Shown here piece by piece: positions 43,481 through 50,199 of a stretch of DNA of 64,000 nucleotides. The first letter of the stretch is position 1. Each line of letters begins with the position of its first letter. The translations under genes were made by a program, and so were the position numbers. Source of the DNA: Paractinoplanes toevensis (GTDB taxonomy: Bacteria; Actinomycetota; Actinomycetes; Mycobacteriales; Micromonosporaceae); contig NZ_BOQN01000083.1 in the NCBI RefSeq assembly GCF_018332695.1, positions 1-64,000 of the forward strand. Reading direction: 5' to 3'. The notes beneath the pieces are model-generated. The model searched no databases. It was not told the DNA's origin and saw nothing but the letters and a program-made list of their open reading frames with translations.

Positions 43481-43506
43481 CGGATCATCCGATAGCGGAT
43501 GATCCG
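43481..43506. promoter_or_regulatory. operator O1 (MarR), perfect palindrome
   Basis: CGGATCATCCG, ATAG, CGGATGATCCG: perfect 11-bp arms with a 4-nt centre. It overlaps the -35 region of the MarR promoter. Confidence 0.85.
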
Positions 43507-43549
43507 AGCGCGGGACGACCGCCGCGGCCGGCCGGCGCGGGTCGCTGAG

Positions 43550-44161
43550 TCAGGACGTCGGCGGGTCGGCCGGCCTGGCTCGCTGCGGGTGGATCGTCTC
43601 GTGCCGGGCCAGCATCGCCACGAACTCGGCGATCTTCCGGGTGCGCGTCTCGGCCCGCTTGACGGCATTGACCCGGCCGATGAGGGAGAAGCGGTTGGTG
43701 CTGGTGAGCACGTCGAACATCGCCTGCGCCGCCGGGTCGGCGGCGATCGCGGCCAGCAGGTCGGCCGGCACCTCCGCTTCGGACGGCGGCGCATAGGCGG
43801 CCGTCCACCGCCCGTCGGCCTTCGCGGCGTCCACCGAGGCGCGGCCGGCGGGCAGCATCAGGCCGGCCGCCTCGAGCCGGGCCACGTTGGCGACGTTGCG
43901 CTGGGACCAGATGCTGCGCGGCCGGCGTGGGGTGAACCTTCGCCAGGAACTCTCTTCGTCGCGCTTGCGGGCCTGCCCGTCGATCCAGCCGAAGCACAGT
44001 CCCTCGTCGACCGCCTGCTGCCAGGTCAGCGTGGTGACGGAGCCACCCTTCCGGGTCAGAGCGAGCCACACGCCAGGTGAGGCGGTGTGATTGTCCAGCA
44101 GCCACGCGCGTAGCGCCGCACTGTCGGCCACGATCAACTCGTCCAGTTCGGTTCCTGCCAC
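43550..44161 (-). CDS. YdeI/OmpD-associated family protein
   Basis: A 203-residue protein of the YdeI family. The typical features are LRAWLLDNHTASPGVWLALT near the start, WQQAVDEGLCFGWIDGQARK, RRFTPRRPRSIWSQRNV, and a C-terminal ETRTRKIAEFVAMLARHE helix. The biochemical role is not known; relatives are annotated as bacteriocin-protection proteins. GTG start has TAACCT 6 nt upstream. It diverges from the DinB gene through a symmetric promoter pair. Confidence 0.85.
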   Translation of the reverse strand: MAGTELDELIVADSAALRAWLLDNHTASPGVWLALTRKGGSVTTLTWQQAVDEGLCFGWIDGQARKRDEESSWRRFTPRRPRSIWSQRNVANVARLEAAGLMLPAGRASVDAAKADGRWTAAYAPPSEAEVPADLLAAIAADPAAQAMFDVLTSTNRFSLIGRVNAVKRAETRTRKIAEFVAMLARHETIHPQRARPADPPTS

Positions 44162-44167
44162 GACCGC

Positions 44168-44173
44168 AGGTTA
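44168..44173 (-). promoter_or_regulatory. -10 element, leaderless YdeI-family gene
   Basis: TAACCT on the minus strand, 6 nt before the GTG at 44161. It mirrors the -10 box of the divergent gene at 44185-44190. Confidence 0.55.
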
Positions 44174-44184
44174 GTCGTGCGGCC

Positions 44185-44190
44185 TAACCT
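44185..44190 (+). promoter_or_regulatory. -10 element, leaderless DinB-family gene
   Basis: TAACCT, 6 nt before the ATG at 44197. With its mirror image it forms an inverted repeat (CAGGTTAG, 9 nt, CTAACCTG). Confidence 0.55.
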
Positions 44191-44196
44191 GTCCGC

Positions 44197-44907
44197 ATGC
44201 GACGCTTCCAGGATGAGGACCTCACCGGCGCGGAATTCCGCGAGTGCGACCTGAGCAGAGCGCGGTTGGTCGGCGTGGTCATGCAGGACGTCGAGATCGA
44301 CGGCCTGGTCACCAATCTTGTGGTCAACGGGGTCGAGGTGATGGCGTACGTCGAGGCCGAGCTCGACCGTCGTCACCCGGTGCGGCTGCTGATCCGCTCA
44401 GATCAGCCGGACGACCTGCGCGAGGCCTGGCGGCAACTGCGCGACGATTGGGCGACGACCACCGAGCGAGTCCGGTCCATGCCCGAGAACAGCGAGCATC
44501 ACGGCGTCGACGGCGAGTGGTCGATGGTCGAAACTCTGCGCCACCTCGTCTTCGTGCACGACTCCTGGTTCCGGCGCTGCGTGCTCGGGCTCACCGAGCC
44601 GTTCACGGCCATGGGACTGGGTCCACCGGTCGTCATGGACCGGGCGGACGGGCTCGACCCGTCCGCCCGGCCGAGCCTCGACGAGGTGCTCGCCGTGCGG
44701 TTGCGGCAGGCGTCGGAGATCGAGGCATGGCTGGCCGAGGTCACGCCTGATCAGCTCGCGAAGACCGCGCCGATCCCGGACGACGACCGATGGCCGCCGT
44801 ACGCCAAGGGGCGGACAGTGCGGCAATGCCTCGGCACCGTGCTCAACGAGGAATGGGCGCACCACCGGTTCTGCCGGCGTGACCTGGACAAGCTTTCGCA
44901 TCGTTGA
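44197..44907 (+). CDS. DinB-family protein with N-terminal pentapeptide-like segment
   Basis: A 236-residue protein. The first 50 residues (DLTGAEFRECDLSRARLVGV) read like pentapeptide repeats (A[D/E]LxxAxF), and the rest is a DinB four-helix bundle. Metal-type His are in GEWSMVETLRHLVFVHDSW and NEEWAHHRFCRRDLD. DinB folds are often thiol-dependent metalloenzymes, but the function here is unknown. Leaderless start; divergent from the YdeI-family gene. Confidence 0.82.
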   Translation: MRRFQDEDLTGAEFRECDLSRARLVGVVMQDVEIDGLVTNLVVNGVEVMAYVEAELDRRHPVRLLIRSDQPDDLREAWRQLRDDWATTTERVRSMPENSEHHGVDGEWSMVETLRHLVFVHDSWFRRCVLGLTEPFTAMGLGPPVVMDRADGLDPSARPSLDEVLAVRLRQASEIEAWLAEVTPDQLAKTAPIPDDDRWPPYAKGRTVRQCLGTVLNEEWAHHRFCRRDLDKLSHR

Positions 44908-44968
44908 CCCGGGACGACCGGCGGACCTGCCCCCGTGCCGGCCCGCCGGCCGCGATCGAGCCGCAAGG

Positions 44969-45406
44969 TCAGGCGAGCGCGGCCCAGGTCGGGGCGAACG
45001 GCCGCACCCGCAGCGGCATCCGTGCCTCGGACGGCGTCCGGTTGCCCTTGCGGTTGTTGCAGCGGCCGCAGGCGGCCACCGTGTTGGTCCATTCGTTGGC
45101 GCCGCCGCGCGAGCGGGGCAGCACGTGGTCGATGGTGGAGGCGGCGGCGCCGCAGTAGGCGCAGGCGCGGTGGTCGCGGGCCAGCACGCCGGCGCGGGAC
45201 CACATCGGGCCGCGGCTGTGCCACCAGCGGGTCACCACGTAACTGACCAGCCGCACCACCGTCGGCATCGGATAGACGCCGATCTGCCGGTCGGGCTCGG
45301 CCTCGTGCACGACGGCCACCTGCCGGAACAGCATGCGGACGGCGTGCCGGAGGCTGACCCGGTGCAGCGGTCCGAAGTCGGCGTTGAGAACAAGTACCGC
45401 GCTCAT
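44969..45406 (-). CDS. HNH endonuclease family protein
   Basis: A 145-residue HNH nuclease. CAYCGAAASTIDHVLPRSRG and CGRCNNRKGNRTP give the two CxxC zinc pairs and the catalytic His in IDHV. The N-terminus (VLVLNADFGPLHRVSLRHAV) is typical of the common actinobacterial housekeeping HNH protein. ATG at 45406 has GGGAGG 8 nt upstream. The natural substrate is unknown. No neighbouring methylase is seen, so it is not a restriction system here. Confidence 0.87.
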   Translation of the reverse strand: MSAVLVLNADFGPLHRVSLRHAVRMLFRQVAVVHEAEPDRQIGVYPMPTVVRLVSYVVTRWWHSRGPMWSRAGVLARDHRACAYCGAAASTIDHVLPRSRGGANEWTNTVAACGRCNNRKGNRTPSEARMPLRVRPFAPTWAALA

Positions 45407-45475
45407 CGTGGCCACCTCCCCGCGTGACTGAGCGATGACACCACGGTAGGAAAGCGCTCTACCCAGGACAACCGA

Positions 45476-46123
45476 TTAATGATCACCGAGGTCTCGGCGG
45501 ACGGCGATCAGCAGCTGCAGCAGGCCGGCTCCGGCCAGCGCGACCCAGATGATCATCGCGACCGTGACCAGTTGCGACAGTGCGAAGCCGAGCAGCAGGC
45601 CGAAGATCGCCACGAGCACCCGGGTGGGCCGTTCGGCAACCGTCACGACGCCGATCTCGGTCATTCCGGCGGAGGCGGCGCGGGCCCGTGCGTACTCCTG
45701 GAGCCAGCTCGCCGCTCCCGCCGCGACCACCAGCCCGCCCGGCGCTCCAGCCAGCCAGAAGGCGTAGAGCCAGGCGGCCTCGCCGAGCCGGTCGGCCACC
45801 GAGTCGTAGACGTAGCCGAGCCGGCTGGCCCGGTCGGTGATCACCGCGACGGCGCCGTCGAGCCCGTCGGCGAGTGCCGCCAGCAGCACCAGCACCGCGC
45901 CGGCGAGCAGACCCGCGCGGCCCAGGCTCACCGCGCCGGGCACGCACAGACACAGGACCAGCCCGGCGGTGGTCACCGCCGAGGGCCCGATGCGCTTACC
46001 GCCGAGCCAGGATCCGATTTTGTACGCCGTGAGCACCCAACCCCGCACCACGGGAGAGGCGGTGGCCGGGTCGAATCCGCCGTGCAGCCTCGACCAGGCG
46101 GCGCAGTATTCGGCCCAGGTCAC
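45476..46123 (-). CDS. CDP-alcohol phosphatidyltransferase family membrane protein
   Basis: A 215-residue membrane enzyme with about five or six hydrophobic segments. The CDP-AP motif is DG-x2-(AR)-x8-G-x3-D-x3-D; here it reads LDGAVAVITDRASRLG followed by YVYDSVADR, so the Arg of AR is Val. All the metal-binding Asp residues remain. It should transfer a phospho-alcohol to a lipid, but the acceptor is unknown. It is 6 nt downstream of metF, so cotranscribed; no link in pathway is obvious. Confidence 0.8.
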   Translation of the reverse strand: MTWAEYCAAWSRLHGGFDPATASPVVRGWVLTAYKIGSWLGGKRIGPSAVTTAGLVLCLCVPGAVSLGRAGLLAGAVLVLLAALADGLDGAVAVITDRASRLGYVYDSVADRLGEAAWLYAFWLAGAPGGLVVAAGAASWLQEYARARAASAGMTEIGVVTVAERPTRVLVAIFGLLLGFALSQLVTVAMIIWVALAGAGLLQLLIAVRRDLGDH

Positions 46124-46129
46124 CGCGGG

Positions 46130-47068
46130 TCAGGCGGCCGCGGCGACCGAGGAGGGGGTGAGCAGCTGCCACACCTCACGGGTCGCGGTGGAGCGGTTGA
46201 GCGTGATGAAGTGAATGCCGGGCACGCCCTCGTCGAGCAGTTTCTGGCACATCTGCGCGCACACCTCGATGCCGAGCTCGCGCACCGCGGCCTCGTCGCC
46301 GGCGATCCGCTCGAACCGCTCGAGCAGCTTGGGCGGGAAGGGCGCGCCGGACAGCTGGGAGGACCGCTCGATGGTGGCCATCCTGGTCACCGGCATCACG
46401 CCGGGCACGATCGGGGTCGGGCAGCTCGCCGCGGCCACCCGGTCGCGCAGCCGGAGGTATTCGTCGGCGTCGAAGAACATCTGGGTGATCGCGAAGTCGG
46501 CGCCGGCCCGGCACTTGCGCACGAAGTTGGCGGTGTCGCTGTCGATGTCGCCCGAGCGGGGGTGCTTGTAGGGGAACGCGGCCACACCCACGCTGAAGTC
46601 GCCCGACTCCTTGACCAGCCGGACCAGGTCTTCGGCGTAGAGGACGCCCTCGGGGTGGCGCACCCACTCGCCCATCGGGTCGCCCGGCGGGTCGCCGCGC
46701 ACCGCGAGGACGTTGCGGATGCCGGCGCCGGCCAGCCGGCCGATCACGTTGCGCAGCTCGGCGACCGAGTGGTTGACCGCGGTCAGGTGGGCCATCGGCA
46801 GCAGGGTGGTCTCGGTGGCGACCCGTTCGGTGACGGCGACCGTGGTGTCGCGGGTGGTGCCGCCGGCGCCGTAGGTGATCGAGACGAAACTCGGCCGCAG
46901 CGGCTCCAACTCGCGGATGGCCTGCCACAGCAGCCTCTCGCCCTCGGCCGTCTTGGGCGGGAAGAACTCGAACGAGAAGGTCGGCGGGCCGCTCCGGCTC
47001 AGCCCAGCGCGGATCAGGTCACCGATCGCCGGTGTGCCGGGAAGACGTGAGGGAAGTCCGAGAGCCAC
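46130..47068 (-). CDS. metF: 5,10-methylenetetrahydrofolate reductase
   Basis: A 312-residue MTHFR that makes 5-methyl-THF for methionine synthesis. FSFEFFPPKTAEGERLLW starts the barrel. SITYGAGGTTRD, AHLTAVNHS, RNVLAVRGDPPG, ITQMFFDADEYLR and MPVTRM are typical. It corresponds to Rv2172c by neighbourhood. GTG start with TAGAGT 7 nt upstream. It diverges from the prenyl synthase gene across only 41 nt and is followed by the CDP-alcohol transferase gene. Confidence 0.93.
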   Translation of the reverse strand: MALGLPSRLPGTPAIGDLIRAGLSRSGPPTFSFEFFPPKTAEGERLLWQAIRELEPLRPSFVSITYGAGGTTRDTTVAVTERVATETTLLPMAHLTAVNHSVAELRNVIGRLAGAGIRNVLAVRGDPPGDPMGEWVRHPEGVLYAEDLVRLVKESGDFSVGVAAFPYKHPRSGDIDSDTANFVRKCRAGADFAITQMFFDADEYLRLRDRVAAASCPTPIVPGVMPVTRMATIERSSQLSGAPFPPKLLERFERIAGDEAAVRELGIEVCAQMCQKLLDEGVPGIHFITLNRSTATREVWQLLTPSSVAAAA

Positions 47069-47075
47069 GTCAGGA

Positions 47076-47081
47076 ACTCTA
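47076..47081 (-). promoter_or_regulatory. -10 element, leaderless metF
   Basis: TAGAGT on the minus strand, 7 nt before the GTG at 47068. Confidence 0.5.
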
Positions 47082-47097
47082 CCGGCCGGACGTCGGT

Positions 47098-47103
47098 TAG
47101 CGT
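47098..47103 (+). promoter_or_regulatory. -10 element, leaderless prenyl synthase gene
   Basis: TAGCGT, 6 nt before the GTG at 47110. It supports this start rather than the in-frame TTG at 47104. Confidence 0.45.
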
Positions 47104-47109
47104 TTGCCC

Positions 47110-48177
47110 GTGACCTCCCCTGTCGAAGTGGCCGGCCTGCTACTCCGGGTCGACAAGGCCCTCAGCGCGTTCCTGGCCGGGCAGCGCACCCGGCTGGCCG
47201 GCATCGACCCGGCCCTCGCCGACGTGTCCGACGCGCTGGAGGCGTTCGTGCTGGGCGGCGGCAAGCGGCTGCGCCCGGCGTTCGCCTACTGGGGTTACCG
47301 GGGTGCCGGCGGTGCCGACGGCGACGAGGTGGTGGCGGCGGTGGCGGCCCTGGAGCTGGTGCAGGCGAGCGCGCTGATCCACGACGACCTGATGGACCGC
47401 TCGGACACCCGGCGCGGCGAACCGTCGGTGCACCGCCGGTTCGAGAGCCGGCACGCCGAAGCCGGCTGGCGCGGGGCGGCCGGGTCGTTCGGCGATGCCG
47501 CGGCGGTGCTGCTCGGCGACCTGTCACTGGTCTGGTCGGACGAGCTGCTGCACACCTCCGGGCTGGGCCCGGACGAGCTGACCCGGGCCCGCCCGGTCTT
47601 CGACGAGATGCGCACCGAGGTGACCGTGGGTCAATATCTCGACGTCCTCACCCAGGCGACCGCGGACACCTCCCTGGAGCGGGCCGGCAAGGTGGCCCGA
47701 TTCAAGGCGGCGAAGTACACGGTCGAGCGGCCGCTGCTGCTGGGCGCGGCGATCGCGGGGGCGCCGGCCGGGGTGCACGAGGCGTACACCGCCTTCGGTC
47801 TGCCGTTGGGTGAGGCTTTTCAGCTGCGTGACGATGTGCTCGGCGTGTTCGGTGACCCGTCGCAGACCGGCAAGCCGGCCGGCGACGACCTGCGCGAGGG
47901 GAAGCGGACGTACCTGGTGGCGGCGGCGTTCGGTGCCCTCGACGACGGCGCCCGGGACGAACTGGACAAAGGGCTCGGCGACCAGTCGCTCACCGACGAC
48001 GGCGTGCAGCGCCTGCGCGCGCTGATCCGGGACAGCGGCGCGCTCAGGGCCACCGAGCAGCGGATCGACGACCTGATGACCGCGTCTCTGTCGGCCCTGG
48101 AAGCGGCGCCGATCGACGAGGAGGCACGGACGGTCCTGCGCGCGCTCGCAGACGCGGCCACCCGCCGCACCGTCTAG
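47110..48177 (+). CDS. idsA: polyprenyl (geranylgeranyl-type) diphosphate synthase
   Basis: A 355-residue trans-prenyltransferase. The first Asp-rich motif is LIHDDLMDRSDTRRG and the second is FQLRDDVLGVFGDP. GGGKRLRPAFAYW is the usual IPP-binding Arg region. It makes FPP or GGPP-length chains; the residues before the first motif (ELVQASA) do not decide product length. It matches Rv2173 (IdsA2) by neighbourhood. It could feed the lycopene cyclase pathway, whose genes lie convergently downstream. Confidence 0.88.
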   Translation: MTSPVEVAGLLLRVDKALSAFLAGQRTRLAGIDPALADVSDALEAFVLGGGKRLRPAFAYWGYRGAGGADGDEVVAAVAALELVQASALIHDDLMDRSDTRRGEPSVHRRFESRHAEAGWRGAAGSFGDAAAVLLGDLSLVWSDELLHTSGLGPDELTRARPVFDEMRTEVTVGQYLDVLTQATADTSLERAGKVARFKAAKYTVERPLLLGAAIAGAPAGVHEAYTAFGLPLGEAFQLRDDVLGVFGDPSQTGKPAGDDLREGKRTYLVAAAFGALDDGARDELDKGLGDQSLTDDGVQRLRALIRDSGALRATEQRIDDLMTASLSALEAAPIDEEARTVLRALADAATRRTV

Positions 48178-48240
48178 ATCGCGCAACGGACCGCCCAGCC
48201 CGGCGCATTGCGCCGGAAATCTCGGAAAATTTGGTGATGG

Positions 48241-48591
48241 TCAGCGGCGGATCTTGCGCAGCAGCGCGGAGCCTTCGCCCGCGCGGGGCGTGCGTTGCAC
48301 GCCGCGGCGGCCCCACCAGACCCAGAGATCCAAGGTCAGCAGAACCAGGGCAAAACCGAAAACCAGGTCTTCGACCGGGGCGTACGCGATCCGCAGGCCC
48401 AGAATCGCGTCGGGGTCGTACATCACGATGTTCCGGCCGGTCAGGATGCCGTTCGAGAGCAGCTGGAAGGTGATGATGATCGGGTAGGTGGCCCAGAAGA
48501 CCGCCCGGCGCACCAGCCGCACCCGCAGCACGAACAGGTCCAGGACGATCGCGGCCAGGGCACCGGTCACCGCGGCGGCCGTGTAGGTCAC
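48241..48591 (-). CDS. crtYd: lycopene cyclase subunit, CrtYd type
   Basis: A 116-residue membrane protein with three hydrophobic helices and the conserved APVEDLVFGF motif. It matches the C-terminal half of heterodimeric lycopene cyclases, which form the rings of carotenoids. It overlaps crtYc by 4 nt, the usual arrangement of the pair. The end of the protein (AGEGSALLRKIRR) is basic. Whether the product is a beta ring or an epsilon ring cannot be told. Confidence 0.83.
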   Translation of the reverse strand: MTYTAAAVTGALAAIVLDLFVLRVRLVRRAVFWATYPIIITFQLLSNGILTGRNIVMYDPDAILGLRIAYAPVEDLVFGFALVLLTLDLWVWWGRRGVQRTPRAGEGSALLRKIRR

Positions 48592-48914
48592 TCGTCACCG
48601 GCCGGCTTGCCCAGGACGGCGCGGACCGCCTCGAAGCCGAGGATCGCGCAGACCGGAACCACCGCGAAGAACAGCACCTCGTCGAGCGGCAGGCCACCCG
48701 GGAAGACGATGCCGGTGGTCTGGGCCGGGTCGAAGTGCCAGTGGCCGGCGGCGATCGCGGCCAGGTCCCACAGGACGAAGACGATCACCACCGGGACGAC
48801 GGCCAGCAACAGTCGCCGCCACCGGCGGAAGACGTGCACCCGCAGCACGGGTTCGAGCCAGCTCGCCGCACCGAGGCAGCCCGCGAGGACCAGCAGGTAG
48901 GCGAGGTGCCGCAT
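48588..48914 (-). CDS. crtYc: lycopene cyclase subunit, CrtYc type
   Basis: A 108-residue membrane protein with three helices. The catalytic-type motif GLPLDEVLFF matches the N-terminal half of heterodimeric lycopene cyclase. The start codon is 16 nt downstream of the Rv2175c-like gene, so the three genes form an operon. No phytoene synthase or desaturase gene lies in the window. Confidence 0.83.
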   Translation of the reverse strand: MRHLAYLLVLAGCLGAASWLEPVLRVHVFRRWRRLLLAVVPVVIVFVLWDLAAIAAGHWHFDPAQTTGIVFPGGLPLDEVLFFAVVPVCAILGFEAVRAVLGKPAGDE

Positions 48915-48930
48915 CAGAAACCCCGGCGCA

Positions 48931-49281
48931 CTAGAAACCGAGGGCCTGCGCCCGCCGTTTCACCTCACGGGCCCGGTCGCCGCCGAGCCCGCGCGCCGGG
49001 TTGCCGTCGACGGTCGGATCGGGCTCGTAGAGCCACCGGAGGGCCTCTTCGTCGTTATACCCGGCGTCGCGCAGCAAGTTCAGGACACCCGGGAGGTGCT
49101 TGAGCACGGTGCTGTTGGCCACCAGCTCGGCGGGAACCTGGCGGACCCCTTCGTGCTTGACGGCCAGCAGCTGCCCGTCCCGGATCATCTGGTGGACCTT
49201 GCTGATCGACACACCGAGTTTCTCGGACAGGTCCGGCAGGTTGACCCAGGCGGCCGGTCCGGCGGTAACAGAATCGCTCAC
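48931..49281 (-). CDS. Rv2175c-family DNA-binding protein
   Basis: A 116-residue protein with an N-terminal winged helix-turn-helix (LSEKLGVSISKVHQMIRDGQ) and a C-terminal domain (LKHLPGVLNLLRDAGYNDEEA, WLYEPDPTVDGNPA). In M. tuberculosis the homologue is phosphorylated by PknL near its N-terminus, which weakens DNA binding. Ser and Thr near this start (SDSVTAG) could be the site. GTG at 49281 was chosen because the fold begins soon after; no well-spaced ribosome site is seen, so the start is uncertain. First gene of the operon with crtYc and crtYd. Confidence 0.85.
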   Translation of the reverse strand: MSDSVTAGPAAWVNLPDLSEKLGVSISKVHQMIRDGQLLAVKHEGVRQVPAELVANSTVLKHLPGVLNLLRDAGYNDEEALRWLYEPDPTVDGNPARGLGGDRAREVKRRAQALGF

Positions 49282-49314
49282 TCCTACAGCGTGCCAGATC
49301 GGAGAACGAACGCG

Positions 49315-50031
49315 ATGAGCCTGTTGCGGAGAGTCCGCACCGAGCTGACCGGAGCGTGGCGCTCGGTGCGCTACGACATGGGCCGGCGACCGGTGGAACC
49401 ACCGTCGGGCGGCCCGGACGTCACGTCGACCGGGATGAACACGTTCGGTGGCTGCATGGTCGCCGATCCGGCACCGGCCGCCCCGGCGCACCGGGCGCGG
49501 CGGCCGCGCCGGGCGCTCGCCGTCGCCGGGTTCGGGGTGCTGACCGTGGTCGGCGCGACGGCGGCCTACCTGGGGGTGGTGAACGGGCTCGGGTCGCTGC
49601 TGAACGAGACGTCGGCGGCCGCGGACACGGTGCCGTCGCCACCGGCGGCGACCACCACGTTCACCCCGAATGCCGGGATCGGCGAGGGTCCCGTGGCGGC
49701 GGTGCCCAGCTCACCCCGTACCCAGGCAGCCGGCGCGTTGCCGGCGGCGGAGGCACCCGGCCCGGCCACGACGGTTCCCGTCCCGCCGGTGGCGCCGCAG
49801 CCGGAAAAGGTGAGTCCGATTCGGACGACACAAACCACCAAACCCGGATGTCTCTGCGACAACCCGCCGGTGCCCACGCCGACGGTGCCCAGCTCACCGG
49901 CATCGCCGAGCCCGTCCGGCAGCGCGTCGCCGAGCGGTTCCGTCTCACCCAGCGAGACCTCGGCCACACCCTCCGATTCGGTCCAACCCAGCGAATCCCC
50001 CGATTACCGGCATCGGCACCGCAGACACTAA
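49315..50031 (+). CDS. single-pass membrane protein with Pro/Ser/Thr-rich exterior
   Basis: A 238-residue protein of unknown function. A basic N-terminus of about 60 residues precedes one hydrophobic helix (ALAVAGFGVLTVVGATAAYL). The rest is Pro/Ser/Thr-rich with an SPS-type repeat (PSPSGSASPSGSVSPSE) and a His-rich tail YRHRHRRH. The exterior looks disordered and could be glycosylated or span the wall. It has one Cys pair (GCLCDN). GGAGA lies about 9 nt before the ATG. It is sandwiched between the divergent Rv2175c-like gene and PknL, an unusual insertion. Confidence 0.62.
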   Translation: MSLLRRVRTELTGAWRSVRYDMGRRPVEPPSGGPDVTSTGMNTFGGCMVADPAPAAPAHRARRPRRALAVAGFGVLTVVGATAAYLGVVNGLGSLLNETSAAADTVPSPPAATTTFTPNAGIGEGPVAAVPSSPRTQAAGALPAAEAPGPATTVPVPPVAPQPEKVSPIRTTQTTKPGCLCDNPPVPTPTVPSSPASPSPSGSASPSGSVSPSETSATPSDSVQPSESPDYRHRHRRH

Positions 50032-50185
50032 ATCGCCTTTTGTCGGGGCAGACGAGGAGCAGGCGATGGGCTGACCAGTGGCTGACCGGTGGCGGACGGC
50101 CGGTGAAAGCCGCTGGTCAGGATCGCGGGCGTACCCGTTTGGACTCAGCTATGACATCCTGGTCTGCCCCCACGCGAAAGACACA

Positions 50186-50191
50186 TACACT
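50186..50191 (+). promoter_or_regulatory. -10 element, near-leaderless pknL
   Basis: TACACT, 8 nt before the ATG at 50200. No ribosome site. Confidence 0.45.
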
Positions 50192-50199
50192 TCACGCCG

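Noticed and set aside
44969..45406. Restriction-modification or homing system around the HNH gene
   Set aside because: No methyltransferase, intein or intron features nearby. The protein resembles the common chromosomal HNH gene.
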